Part shown: in pieces, positions 1 to 10,634 of the stretch
How the letters are laid out: each line of letters begins with the position of its first letter
How positions within the stretch are numbered: position 1 is the first letter of the stretch
NCBI GenBank assembly: GCA_015847255.1
Contig: JADLZK010012248.1
Coordinates: 868,001-932,000 of the forward strand
Direction: 5' to 3'
Origin: Hyparrhenia diplandra
Lineage: Eukaryota > Streptophyta > Magnoliopsida > Poales > Poaceae
DNA length: 64,000 nucleotides
Notes under the pieces: model-generated
Told to the model about the DNA's origin: nothing
Databases searched by the model: none
Seen by the model: only the letters and a program-made list of their open reading frames with translations
Position numbers and translations under genes: made by a program

Positions 1-240
1 AATGGCTCTCTAAACGACTTTTAAATAAAAATATTGGAAACTACAGAGTTGTAGGTCACATCGAGCACTACAATTTTAATTTGAACTTTGCTTTCTTCTG
101 AATAAATATCAAATAGTTACTGTTTTCTTTTTATGACAAGCATTTAGAATGATGGCCCTGCCTAAAAATGAACTTCCGAAGGATATTTCTTAGAAGGTCC
201 AGATCTAAATTTTTTTGTAAAGGAGTGTTGCGAAAAATTA
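1..240. other. Unassigned AT-rich sequence
   Basis: No coding region, terminal repeat or similarity to the rest of the window was recognised here. It lies just outside duplicated copy A. Confidence 0.4.
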
Positions 241-1736
241 TTTGTAAAGGCGTGTTGCGGCCATTAAGCCTCTTGATTATTTCAGATGTGGTAGACGTTC
301 TAAGCACCTAAAAAAAAATAGTATCCTCACTAAATTCTTTTTTTGTACTAGTGATGTACATATAACGTGGCAATTGGCATGGAGATAGAGGCTACTGGCA
401 TCAAATTCCTGCGCCATCATTCCTTCCATTATTTACTTTTTTTGTTGTACATGTAACGACATTAATGTATTAATAGGTGAATGTATTGTAAATATATATA
501 AGTTCACATGTAGTCGTCCGTTGTTTAAGGGAAACCAATGGGAACTCAGAAAGTCATTGGTGGAGAGAGGAAGGAAGGGAGGGAGAATGGTTGGGAACCT
601 AACATCTCTAAGAGATAGAGATGGGACCAAGACAGCTAGGCCATGTTTTATGATTAGGAGGCATCTGGAGCAAAATCACAAGCTAGACTTGGATGTCTGG
701 AGCAGCTCGTTGGAGCAACAGTGCCTCACAAGGTTGTGCTCGTTGGACCAATGGTGCCTCTTGCTCTAGTGCGTGCAAGCTTGGACCTAGCGAGATGTTG
801 AATGCTCAGCGCATCTGACTTGAGTTTTGACATGGATTGGTATGAGCCGAGGGACTGAGGGATTAGGGATTCGTGGATTTATCAGATCGGTCAACCTGAA
901 AATTTGATTTGATTTCGTAGCTTTGGTACCCAGTTGCTAATTTTAGAAAACGAGTCTTGTATTTGTTCATGTACCTGTTATACGAGTCACCAGATGTCAG
1001 CTATGTTCTCTAGGATATGTACCCGTTGTTCTCTTGGTTTTTAATGCAGATGCAGGTCAGCCGCTCCAGTGTCATGTCCTTTTTTTCCATCCAAATAGCT
1101 TTTGCCTTTAATTTGCATCCAATTACTGGCGTATTATTTATTTGTTCTTAGAAATAACATGTCATTCTGACAGAGTGTGTCGACAAATTGAGTTGCAAGA
1201 TGGTTTGGTCGATGTTGATCGATGGTTTTGGCAGCTCAGTTTTGAGGTCACGTGTCTGTTTTGAGGTCTGAAAAGAACTTAAGTACTTCCTAATTAATAA
1301 TAGTACTTATCACGTCTATCTCTTCAAGTGTACGTTGGCACTAATACAGAATCGACATACTAAATGTGTATGCATCTATTTCTTAGAGTGTACTTATGGC
1401 ATCTACCAATGTATGCCCATAAAACTACTCACAGATGAGAGTTTGGAAGATGGCACTACTAGCAGAGCCTTTGGGTTTCTGAGGCTTTGGCAGTCAAAAC
1501 AAGGGACATGTACACCAAATAATTTTGATAAAAAACAATCAGCCAGTATACTTATAGATTTGTACACTAATGTTTGAGCTAATATGTGTTGTGCACATGT
1601 ACCAGTATAAACAACAGAAATAGATTATTTCCTTTTGAGGTAGTAGATCATTATGGTGTTGTTGAGGTACAATCAATCTGGCCAACAAGCGAATGCACCC
1701 CAACACGGTCCCCATCTACCAGTCACGAATCACCCG
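241..1736 (+). repeat. Segmental duplication copy A, left half
   Basis: Base-by-base reading shows that this stretch is the same sequence as 18173-21695, apart from point changes, a ~560-bp tandem duplication and a LINE-type insertion present only in the right copy. The copy is interrupted at ACCCG (1732-1736) by the Copia element and resumes at 8171. It contains putative PHAS locus 1. No coding function is evident; short frames do not resemble known proteins. Confidence 0.9.
491..670 (+). ncRNA. Putative 21-PHAS precursor 1 (TATA to miR2118-type site)
   Basis: A TATA-like box (ATATATATAAG, around 491-502) lies about 150 nt upstream of a miR2118-type site at 649-670. The site core is GGAGGCATCTGGAG, and 17 of 21 fixed positions match the complement of grass miR2118 (consensus recalled from memory). 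If cut opposite miRNA nt 10/11, cleavage falls between 660 and 661 and phased siRNAs would run 3' of it. Only the 5' part of the transcript is marked; its 3' end cannot be read from sequence. Site and surroundings recur as locus 6 in copy B. Confidence 0.55.
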
Positions 1737-2067
1737 TGTTAAGAATCCGCCGTTGGACCACGAACCACCGAGCACACAAGAAGGCACAAATAGAATGTTG
1801 CGAGGAATGGATGCTCTCTCTTTTATTGAGTCACTTTCATGGATGCCTTTACAATGGGGGCTAGCCCCTATTTATAGGGAGAGGCCATGGGTAGCACTCC
1901 CCAAACATCTCCTCTAGATATTTCCTCCCTAGACATGTCCACTACACTCTAGAGTCTTCTCATGTACACTAGAGTCCACCATACTCTAGACTCTTCTCTT
2001 ATTCCATAGAGTGCTAGATATTTTCCTCCTTGCTTTGAGATTCACCCACACACATGATTTCACAACA
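1737..2067 (-). repeat. 3' LTR of the Copia element
   Basis: 331 bp, bounded by TG and CA. It matches 7829-8170 throughout apart from substitutions and an ~11-bp indel at the tandem AGAGTCC motif (10 bases CCAATGGAGT extra in the right copy). Confidence 0.95.
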
Positions 2068-2080
2068 CTCCCCCTTGGGT
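2068..2080 (-). other. Polypurine tract of the Copia element
   Basis: Read on the minus strand this is ACCCAAGGGGGAG directly abutting the LTR start TGTTGTG, the expected place and composition of a plus-strand primer. Confidence 0.8.
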
Positions 2081-2126
2081 GAATCGCGCATGTGTACATG
2101 CCTTGTTAAAAACTCCCCCCAAAAAC

Positions 2127-2402
2127 TTAGTGGGAACAAAGGGTAGGAGAAAAGAGTACATTCACACGCGAGGCGGGAAGGGACTTGGTGAACAAGTCTG
2201 CAAGTGTTGCTTGCAGGATCTTTATTTCCCCGCTCTTCTGGAGCTCACGGGGATAAAAGAACTTTGGAGCAATGTGCTTCGTGAGATTGCTCTTCACATA
2301 GCCCGTGTGCATCTGTGCAACACATGCTGCATTATCTTCATAGATAATGGTGCGGGTGTCTGCGACATTTAGACCACATGACTTCTGGATGTGGTTAATC
2401 AT
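2127..2402 (-). pseudogene. Copia RNase H C-terminal fragment
   Basis: The minus-strand frame contains the Copia RNase H motifs IIYEDNAACVAQM, KHIAPKFFYPRELQ and a LADLFTKSLP-like end. These belong to the ribonuclease H domain that closes Copia pol. The frame is only 91 residues and the rest of RNase H and most of RT are not readable, so it is a dead fragment. It sits 60 bp from the LTR, as expected for the pol C-terminus. In an intact element this domain degrades the RNA template during reverse transcription. Confidence 0.85.
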
Positions 2403-3345
2403 TCGTCGCAGCCAAACACATTCCTGCCTGGCTTTATATAGGGCAATTATCTTTTAGTTATTAGATGATGTGGCAACCAAGGTATGTTTCACAAACTGCT
2501 ATAAAATGGTTGTACTACCACAGAGACATACGTAACCAGTCTAGGATTTAGCCTTTATGCCGGTCAAATATTTAGCCAATATCCACATAACCTACCATGG
2601 TTGGGATTTGGTTCTTCGGGAACCACAGACTAAGATCTTAGCACCAACTTAATATCTTCTAGTTGTACCTTTCCCAATAATTTGTTGCGAACGTAATACT
2701 AGCCCTTGTGTAGTTCACTAGGTACACTAGTGCTCAATGGTGCTTAAGTAGGGAACTTCAGGTCCCAATTGTAACTCTTGGTCTGAATGGGACTAATCTT
2801 CTTCTGGGGATTGGCCAACCATGGGGATTTCGGAGGGAGGTACATGCCCAAAAATTTTTTAAGTACCCCCTTCATAGACTGGTTTATGAACCCTCCTTCA
2901 GGGAGGTTCTTGAGCTGCTGGCTCAAGTAGGATTTGGTTTATCCAAATCCTTCATCATGTGTAATCCCTCTTCAGGAGGGATTTACTTAAATGGTTGAAC
3001 CACATCCTTTCTGGATTATTTCAACCTATACCACAACCGCCGCAGCGGACATTTGTGTTTTTGATTCGGTCCGGGGATCTTGGGTCCTTCGGGGACTCCA
3101 TATGGATTTTCGGAATCAAGTGACCCATATAAGTATGCGGTCACCATATTTACCAACTGCCTTTTAAATTCAAGTTACTAGCTACCATAAATATAAGATA
3201 TCGGAACTCTATGTCATTCATGACGGGAGAGTAAACCTCATCGATGTCGGGTCTCTGCGTGAACCCTTGTGCCACTAGCCTCGCTTTGTGCCATATTTAT
3301 TCCTCTTCATGAGGAAGACCCGCCTGCTTCCTTCAGGGATGTCTT
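2403..3345 (-). pseudogene. Decayed Copia reverse-transcriptase region
   Basis: No long frame survives. A 60-residue minus-strand piece at 2744-2926 includes LKNLPEGGFINQS and FLGMYLPPKS, in the position where RT should lie between the start at ~3588 and RNase H. The catalytic aspartate pair could not be found. Several TTCAG/TTCGG-loop hairpins interrupt the region (2610-2624, 2892-2906, 2963-2983, 3084-3096). Confidence 0.5.
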
Positions 3346-3852
3346 CTAGAGGTGTTGGAACTGCAGGTCCAATAACCTCTCTTTAAGCGAGTGCCACTCT
3401 GCCTCAATTGTTGCTACCATTTCGTCCCAATCTGAGTGCTTCTGGCACTCTGCCATGGACTTTGGTTTAGGATCCGGACCCATTGAACCAGCAATTTTGA
3501 GGCAATATATGTCGACAATAGTGGTCTTTCTTATTATATGATTCTCCCATCTCCACATAACTAATGGCAACCTTATCATCCCACTCATCGTGATTTCCCA
3601 TAACGATTAAGTTGGGGCATTCCGATCCACCAATGCGATATTAAGCGCGCGCCGCACGGTGGTTTCCATCTTTAGGATGGGGTCCTTCATGGACCAACTC
3701 GACTTCAGGTCGAGCCGCCACTTCAAGGGCGTTCTCAACTTCAGGTTGAGCTTCTTCAACTGATTCCTTAAGTGATGCAAGCGGCTCGAGACCTTGTCTC
3801 TGCGGACGTCTTCGTGGTCACTTGTCTGAGCACCCGGAGGTCTCCCCCTCAA
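3346..3852 (-). pseudogene. Copia integrase-RT linker and RT N-terminus
   Basis: Reading the minus strand from 3852, RGRPPGAQTSD resembles the basic linker that follows Copia integrase. Another frame of the same stretch gives repeated xPEVE units. At 3346-3588 DPKPKSMAECQKHSDWDEM and IEAEWHSLKER resemble the conserved start of Copia RT. The frames are offset, so at least one frameshift separates them. Four adjacent hairpins (3666-3680, 3681-3695, 3698-3714, 3734-3750) lie within the linker. Confidence 0.65.
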
Positions 3853-4274
3853 CCTAGGATCGGGCGGAGACGATAGAGCTGGTAACCTTCTAGGCTGCCT
3901 GTGCTCTCTCCAACAAGATTTATCGCAGTAAATGTGGCATTGCCACTTTTCTGATCAGTGAAGGTATTTGGCAGCTTATTTGCAACAATTTGCAATCCTC
4001 TGAACTTCTGGTTCAGACTAACTAGTGCGTGAGTCTAATAAATTTCATCATGCAATTTCCCAGCATTCCAAGATGCCTATCTCCCCCTAATGCTGAGAAA
4101 TGGAGTCAGCACATTGAGCCTTATGAAGATCCACTATTCATAGGCTCATATATCCCAACTTCTGGTGGGGCCTTTTATGGTGTGTGCTGATGTGGTGGTA
4201 CTGGCACAAATACCACATAACTAATTATACGCAGATGGGAAATACTTGTCCTTTCTCACGCACTAGCTGTAAAA

Positions 4275-4291
4275 GGGGGGGGGGGGGGGGG
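4275..4291 (+). repeat. Homopolymer of 17 G
   Basis: An uninterrupted G run inside the Copia body, where integrase sequence would be expected. Its length in an assembly is unreliable. Confidence 0.9.
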
Positions 4292-4479
4292 TATGCGGTT
4301 GGCTTGAGACTTTAGGGATTTAGCACATAGTGTAAAGACGAACATTCATAACTTGTGGAAAATGTCACAAAGGCTCTTCGGGAGCATGCATGACCATTCA
4401 ACATATTGCAAATGCTCTTCAGGAGCATGAATGGTCAAATTCCATGAGTATATTTGGACATTGCATTGTGACTATGATA

Positions 4480-5477
4480 TTACAAGTCCCTATATATCAA
4501 AGTCACCATCGACAAGGTCATCCTCACTTCTGTCCATTTGGACATCTTTGCCGTTTGTGTCGGCAAGCATACTATCATGCTTGTGAGCTTCGTGCTGTGA
4601 GTGAAGCGAGGATTATGTTGACTCTTCACGCCCTTGCTTCCGGAAGGACTTTGGTAGAGCACAACTAGGTGTCTTAGGGCACGACAAATGTGAGACCAAT
4701 GTTCCGTGCCACCACATCAAGAACAGCAATCCTGCTGTTTAGATGTTTCACCTATGACCTTCTCGGATTCGCTTTTTCACCCTTGGGCTTTTCCTTTATT
4801 TTGAATATGACACCTCTTTTTCCCTCCCATTTTCCCTTTCCACGGCCTTTGCGGTTGCGAGAATCCTTAGCAACGCTAGCATGTGCTTCAGGCACATTGG
4901 TGAATCCAACAGGCCGGGCGAATGATTGCTTAGTCAATTTCATTGTTCGCAATCAATAGTACCCTTATCACCACAAGTACTTTGAGTACTTAATGCATCG
5001 CTGATGTAGTACTATGTTGCCGGGTGGGAAGGTAGAAAGAGTTTTCTCGATCATATCCGCATCGGTGATCTTCTGGTCACACAGACGCAGTCTCGACGCA
5101 ATCCCTTGCAAAGCAGAGTCATACGCCGCTACAGACGTATAGTCTTTGAAGTGTAAGGTGATCCAGTCCTGTTGTGCTTTGGAGAGCACAATTGACTTTT
5201 GCTGGCTAAAGCGGTCCTTCAGGGACTGCCATATAACTAGTGGATCGTCCTCCTTCATATACTCAGACTTCAGGTCTGGGTGTAAATGGTGTTGCTAAAA
5301 CTGCAACGCCTCTGCTTTATCGGATTGTGTCCGTTCATCCTTGCCATCTACAGGCTGAGCAATGGTATGATCAAGGTGCATGCTATCGAGTTTTATCTCG
5401 ACATCAATAGCCCAAGTAAGATAGTTGCTGCCATCCACAGCTAGCTCAGCGAATTCCTTCTTCGCAATGTCCGACAT
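4480..5477 (-). pseudogene. Copia gag pseudogene
   Basis: Three minus-strand pieces in order form a Copia gag. The N-terminus (5295-5477) has the motif LAVDGSNYLTWAIDVEIKLD, typical of the gag amino-terminal domain. The middle (4968-5258) has IWQSLKDRFSQQK and the UBN2-type capsid region. The C-terminal part (about 4600-4740) includes EHWSHICRALRHLV, a decayed zinc-knuckle neighbourhood, and there is a basic RKGRGKGKWEGKRG tail at 4752-4952. Stops and frame changes separate the pieces, so no intact capsid is made. In a live element it would form the virus-like particle that packages element RNA. Confidence 0.8.
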
Positions 5478-5522
5478 ACCTGCGTAATAATCAATGCGCA
5501 GGACCAGTGAATGTCGGTTGTG

Positions 5523-7290
5523 CGTAATCTTCAGGATTACGACTATATGTAATCTTCAGGATTACATTCGTATGCAGTCTTCAGGACTGCTTTTCCCCAA
5601 ATGTCTCATACATATAATCTTCAGGATTATATGTGGTTCATAACAAATATAATCTTGCATATAATATAAATCTAACAAACTTAAGTAAATGCAAGAAAGT
5701 AAATTGCAACGCATAGTAAAGTAATGCATAGTAATATAAAGTTGCAATAACTAATCATGCCTTGTAAGGTCTTCAGGCCTTAGCAAGTTTTGCAGGCTTG
5801 AAGCCGCAAAATGGCATGATGAGGTGAGCTTCAGGTCACCGTTAAGCGCTAACGGCTTCTAGCCGTATATACTCGATCCATGATCCTTACTTCGATCAAA
5901 GTTTCATGAGCATACAAGGCTTCAGGCCTCGTTTGTTCGGTGGGCTTCAGGCCACCTCATTATGTAGTTTAGCGCTCATGGATCAAAGCAAAAATGCTTT
6001 CAATCGTAATCTTCAGGATTACGATCAGGAGTAATCTTCAGGATTACTCTATTATCTAATACCAAAGGGTATTAATAGCACAAAATATTAATGTAATATG
6101 CAGTAATTAAAAGTGTAATATGAAAATAAATAGTCATCATAATAACAAAGATAAAGAAATGAGGTGGACTTCAGGTCACACTCGTCTCATAACCTTTGGT
6201 CCGCATATTATAATGGTCTTCAGGCCACGAATGTTGTGCGGACTTCGGGCCGCATGATATAGTGGACTTCTAGCCACTATCATTTTGTTTGGATTGAAGA
6301 CCATACTAATACCGCGACTTCTGGTCGCTAGTGTGCGGACCAAGTATTCATATGGCATTGATGCCAGTGCGTAATCTTCAGGATTACGACTTATGCATAG
6401 TCTTCAGGACTATACAGCTTTCTCGAGCATAATCTTCAGGATTACGAAGCAACTTGCAATTTAAATATATAACATAAACTACAATAAAGTAAAGGCACAG
6501 TAATTAAATAAATGCAATAATAAATTGCAGTAAATAAACAAGTAAACAAAATAGTAAAGCACAGGGCTTCTAGCCACTCATCTGCACGGGCTTCAGGCCG
6601 TACAGGGTGCTATATTGGAAAGGCTTATGTAGCTTCTCAAAGCTAATTACGTAGCCATCCTCCCCCTTTTTATATTTATTCTTTTCCTCATTTCCTTCTT
6701 TCGGAAGGAACGTGGGGGAATATATCGCCTGTCGATCCAGGCTGGCGGTGGCTTGGTCAAGTGGGTACCCGAGAGCTCCCATGCCTCGGGGCAGCGCCTA
6801 CCGCCTGAATGGCCAGCACGTGCATACATGGTCTACAGGACCGTGCAGCAGCGGTAGTTGTTAGGCCCTATGCGCAGCCCACGGCTCTCCAGGGCCGACG
6901 GCTAGTGAGTCTACACAACATCTGCAGCATGCTGGTGACTCTTGCTTGCGCGTCTATATGACAACACTAGCCAACTCTGTTCGTCTTCAGGACAACAGAA
7001 TATTCTTTGCAATAAAGTAAGGATGCGAAATAAATGTAATAATTTGCAGTGATCATAAATAACAGTAACATAAACAATAAAGCAGAGAAAATATAGTGGA
7101 CTTCGGACCACTGATATTTCGCAGACTTCGAGCCGCGCTGAGGCCACACCAAGGGCCGGACGGTAGGGTTGAAGGCTCCCACGCACACGCTTATGCCGCG
7201 ATATGCCCGATCCTCATGCCTTCGGGGCAGAGGATGCCTAATCTCCCCGTCTTCAGGACGGAGATGGATGATCAGCTTGCCTTCAGGGCA
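5523..7290. repeat. Array of short hairpins with a common TTCAG loop
   Basis: Perfect inverted repeats with a 5-nt loop, mostly TTCAG, and varied stems: 5523-5541 (CGTAATC), 5547-5567 (ATGTAATC), 5574-5590 (GCAGTC), 5610-5634 (ACATATAATC, 10 bp), 6003-6025 (ATCGTAATC), 6030-6048 (AGTAATC), 6314-6328 (GCGAC), 6370-6388 (CGTAATC), 6397-6413 (ATAGTC), 6430-6444 (TAATC), 7247-7261 (CCGTC). Others have 4-bp stems (5917-5929, 7217-7229, 7278-7290) or a bulge. More occur in the coding remnants at 2610-5278. On the element's sense strand the loop reads CUGAA. Confidence 0.9.
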
Positions 7291-7309
7291 GCAGGTATAT
7301 TTCTTGGGG

Positions 7310-7611
7310 GCGGAGGTAGGGCCATCCTAGCACCACCTTCATTCGTCTTGGCGAGCGGAGGGAGAGCTATTCTAGCATCGCCTGGTGAGCGGAGGCAGAG
7401 CCATCCTAACGTCACCTTGGTGGGCGGAGGCAGAGCCATCCTAGCGCCACCTACATTCGTCTTGGTGAGCGGAGGCAGAGCCATCCTAGCGTCACCTAGG
7501 TGGGCGGAGGCAGAGCCACCCTAGCGCCACCTATGTTCTTGGTGAGCGGAGGCAGAGCCATCCTAGCATCGCCAGGCGAGCGGAGGCAGAGCCATCCTAG
7601 CGTCGCCATGG
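7310..7611. repeat. Minisatellite, 8 units of 34-45 bp
   Basis: Each unit begins GCGGAGGCAGAGCCATCCTA. Starts are at 7310, 7355, 7389, 7424, 7469, 7504, 7546 and 7580, and longer (42-45 bp) and shorter (34-35 bp) forms are interspersed. It lies in the Copia leader near the 5' LTR. Confidence 0.9.
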
Positions 7612-7813
7612 GTCGTCTCCGGCGGTGGACAGCGACGGCGGCAGGGCCGCCTTCATGTCGCTGGGCGTTGCCGATGTGCCAACGATCCAACAAGAGAGAA
7701 CAATCCAACAAGAGAGAATGACCCAACAAAAGAGAGCAAGAAAGTATGTGCTCTTGTGTATCCATTACTTGAAGCAAATTCTGTAACTGTTCATACCTTT
7801 TAGCTCCGTAGAA

Positions 7814-7828
7814 CTCGTGCTGATAACG
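7814..7828 (-). other. Candidate primer-binding site of the Copia element
   Basis: On the minus strand CGTTATCAGCACGAG follows the LTR end TTAACA directly. The TATCAG core is shared with the initiator-tRNA-Met primer-binding site common in plant Copia elements, but the rest differs, so the primer tRNA is not assigned. Confidence 0.6.
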
Positions 7829-8170
7829 TGTTAAGAATCCGCCGTAGGATCACGAACCACTGAGCACACAAGAAGGCACAAAGAGAATGTTGGGAGGAAT
7901 GGATGCTCTCTCTATTATTGAGTCACTTTAATGGATGCCTTTACAATGGGGGCTAGCCCTTATTTATATGGAGAGGCCATGGGTAGCACTCCCCAAATAT
8001 CTCCTCTAGATATTTCCTGCCTAGACATGTCCACTACACTCTAGAGTCTTCTCATGTACACTAGAGTCCCAATGGAGTCCACCATACTCTAGACTCTTGT
8101 CTTATTCCCTAGAGTGCTAGATATTTTCCTCCTTGCTTTGAGATTCACCCACACACATGATTTCACAACA
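7829..8170 (-). repeat. 5' LTR of the Copia element
   Basis: 342 bp and the partner of 1737-2067. It is followed by the right target duplication ACCCG at 8171-8175. Confidence 0.95.
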
Positions 8171-8745
8171 ACCCGATGCCCCGTTGATGTCTGTTCACAT
8201 GCACAAAGAAAATCCACGTCCTTCTTTTTTGTCTTCCTCATTCCAATAAAGCATTTGGAGATTGAGGTTACGGCTGATCGATCTGCCATACGCTGCTAAC
8301 TATAGTGGCGATCCAAGAAAGCTTAGCCTGGTTATACGCTGAGCGAGCAAAATAACAGGGCAGAGGCTGTGGAGGTCATAGACGAAGCCCTACAAGGCCA
8401 GCAGCAGGGATAAACGCGTAGCGGATGGATGGCTAGCCGAGCTAGCTGTCATAGTCGTTGGGAGACAATTGAAAAGCTGTCACTGAGGAATCATTTTGAT
8501 TATAAACTTGCTAAATTTTGTCCCAAAGATATTTCAATGTTTCTGTTCACTATTTACACCTAATCTTGAAATCATGCTAAACTGAGTGTCTAGCGCCGGT
8601 GAAGTCATTCTATGGTGACACTAATAAGTTTGAAGTCTCTAATTAATAAAAAGTAAGATGTTGTAAGGGATTTTACAAGATTACTTCTCATAATCTGACA
8701 AACAAGCCACCATCGGTTACTAAAATTGTCCTTTTTTCATATCAA

Positions 8746-8972
8746 GGGCCTCTTTGGCAAAAGGAGCTTCGGCTCCGGCTCCTCATGCACGCTACTGTAG
8801 CTAGGAGCCGGTTTTCTCTCTCCCTCCCTCCCCCCTCACTCGACAGCGGGCCATGTTGCTAGGAGAGCCGGAGAAGCTCGATTTTAGGGCTCCTCCGGCT
8901 CCGGCTCCTGCGCGATACAGTGCCGCTACAGTGGAGGAGCCAGAGCCGGCAAGAGCCCTGCCAAGCAGGCCC
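8746..8972. mobile_element. MITE of 227 bp with GGGCCT..TTGGCA terminal repeats
   Basis: The ends are GGGCCTCTTTGGCA and, reversed, GGGCCTGCTTGGCA. The trinucleotide CAA flanks it on both sides (8743-8745, 8973-8975), and copy B has the empty site near 23010. The interior is rich in inverted GGAGCCGGAGCC motifs. The 3-bp duplication suggests a PIF/Harbinger-like MITE, but the terminus also resembles hAT-type MITEs. Confidence 0.85.
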
Positions 8973-9273
8973 CAAATCTAACTTCATTTGGGCAGCAGGG
9001 ATGAAATGATATGTGTGTGCCTATATGGCACAATAATAAGTAACATGAATGCTCACTGTCTCACACAATGATACCATTTGTACTATAAGATAGGACCTAT
9101 CATGTGCTAAGGACATTGCAATGCAGAGAACATGGTGCCCATCAAGCTTCCCCTGATATACACCTTGTTATAAATAACCTGAGCGTAGTGTCCTATCTCT
9201 TCTTACTTTAATCAGTATATATCTCTGCCATACATGGTCCAAATTACAATGTTGGGTAACACCGTATCAGCTC

Positions 9274-9441
9274 CATATATATAACCCTCATACCACTCCA
9301 TATGTAGGTTAGGACACAAGCACAGAACTAGCAATGACACGCATAGGTCAGGACAAAGGCAAACAGCAATGGGGAACTAGCTCCGGACTCCACCAAAGCA
9401 TATGCACAACTACAACAGTTGGGGATAGGCAGTATCCGGAA
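9274..9441 (+). ncRNA. Putative 21-PHAS precursor 2
   Basis: TATA-like box CATATATATAACC at about 9274-9286. The miR2118-type site is at 9420-9441 (15 of 21 fixed positions, the weakest uninterrupted site). Its counterpart in copy B (locus 7) is closer to consensus, so this copy may be decaying. No coding sequence follows. The 3' end is not determined. Confidence 0.45.
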
Positions 9442-10141
9442 ACTCATATGCAGTCGTGTATCAAATCTTGGTCAAATCATTCTTCTGTGATGCACAACAT
9501 AGACATATCATGCTGCAGGATAGTTATCTGGGGCTCTGGGCAACCATCTACTACATTTATCAGCTATGTGATTCACAAACTAGCTGAATGTTGAAGAAAA
9601 AAATGGGAACGGTTGAAGGAGCTATACGTCAATGCCAGTTTAGAATTTAAACCACGTGTAGGCTGCACATCTTTCAAAACAACAAGTGACAGATGTTATT
9701 GTGTGTGTGTTTGCTAAAATACGCACGCGAGTTTTGAAGATTACAGTTTGAATTATGTACAGATGGTTTGTTAACCATGCATATAGTCCAGTGTGACTCA
9801 CAAGGAAATGTGGAAGATACTATATCTGTACCAGTGACTACTGGTTACCAGAGATGAGAAGACGATGTAAGGTACTTCTTTGGCTATCCAAACATGCTAG
9901 TTAACAACCCTTTGTCCTTTGGTCCTCATGCTCCACAGAAGCTCTCGTTTTCCCTCAGGGCGAGGTCTCAAAGCTTTATTAAAATATTGACCATTACAAA
10001 AATTAGGAGGCCCATAGCTAATAATCATTTTCAGAGATGGGTCGTGGCCATTCCGTCCCTCATTATTTTCTGGTATTGTAGATCGTTTTGATTGACTCTA
10101 TCTAAAAACAAAATGTAGTCATTATGACGCCATGAGTGCAA

Positions 10142-10634
10142 GAATCTTCCCCTCCCCGAAGCCCGTTTGGGCGACTTCGGGCGACCCCTGCAGCGCCGCC
10201 GGTCCGCCGCCTCCCGGCCTCCCTCCGGCCCGCCGCCGCCGGGCCGCGGTGGCGGCGGCGCCAGCGGCGCCGGGCTCTCAACAAGGAGCCCGCCGCCGGC
10301 CCGCCTCCTCCACCCCCACGCTCCAATCCTCCCCTACACCACTTCCTCCACCGCCGTGACCCCTGGGCGGCGCCGCCGCCGGGATCCGCGTCCCCGTGGT
10401 CGGATCCGGGCGGTTTGGGGTCTCTACATCCGTCGCTTGGCGTCCAGGGTGCCGCTTGGCGCCTCCCGGGCGTCCGCGGCCCGGGCGCCGGCTCGCTTGG
10501 GGGGCTGCCGGCTGCCGAATTCGAGCCCCTATGGGCGGATCTGGGGACCGGGCGGCCATGGCTGCCTCCTCCCCTCCGCTGCCGTCTGGCCCAGCCACAG
10601 AGTGTTTCCCTTGAGCCGCTTTCCCGCGGCTGAA
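10142..10634. other. GC-rich segment at the break of copy A
   Basis: About 490 bp of very GC-rich DNA, open in several frames on both strands because of composition. Predicted Pro/Arg/Ala-rich proteins match no family I recognise. It starts exactly where copy A stops matching copy B and runs into CACTA subterminal sequence, so it may be an acquired gene fragment or a transposon leader. No left TIR is visible. Confidence 0.5.

Larger units (their letters stand above)
5478..7828 (-). other. Long untranslated leader of the Copia element
   Basis: The segment between the gag start and the 5' LTR has no retrotransposon coding sequence on either strand. It is 2.35 kb, long for a Copia leader. It contains a dense array of short hairpins (next entry) and a minisatellite (7310-7611). 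Confidence 0.7.
1737..8170 (-). mobile_element. Degenerate Ty1/Copia LTR retrotransposon inserted in copy A
   Basis: The insertion is exact. Five-base target duplications ACCCG flank it (1732-1736 and 8171-8175), and copy B shows the uninterrupted site near 21698. LTRs of 331 and 342 bp begin TGTTGTG and end TTAACA when read on the minus strand. Gag, RT-start and RNase H remnants are all in minus orientation, in the Copia order gag, RT, RNase H. The span between gag and RT is too short for a full protease-integrase, so the element is internally deleted and non-autonomous. Its leader is about 2.3 kb and full of short hairpins and tandem repeats. The exact Copia lineage was not identified. Confidence 0.95.
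8171..10141 (+). repeat. Segmental duplication copy A, right half
   Basis: Continues copy A after the Copia insertion and matches 21696-24344. Similarity ends at GAGTGCAA (10134-10141), where GC-rich DNA begins. Differences from copy B are a MITE here at 8746-8972, a CACTA element in B at 21951-22592, and ~150 bp extra in B near 23965-24110. Holds putative PHAS locus 2. Confidence 0.9.

Noticed and set aside
4267..4292. G17 run as a G-quadruplex regulator
   Set aside because: A homopolymer inside a dead element; length is also unreliable.
5523..6444. Regularly spaced short palindromes resembling a CRISPR-like array
   Set aside because: Stems differ from unit to unit, spacing is irregular, and they lie inside a Copia element of a plant genome.
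7496..7777. Repetitive proteins read from the minisatellite
   Set aside because: The repeat is open on both strands simply because its unit lacks stops.
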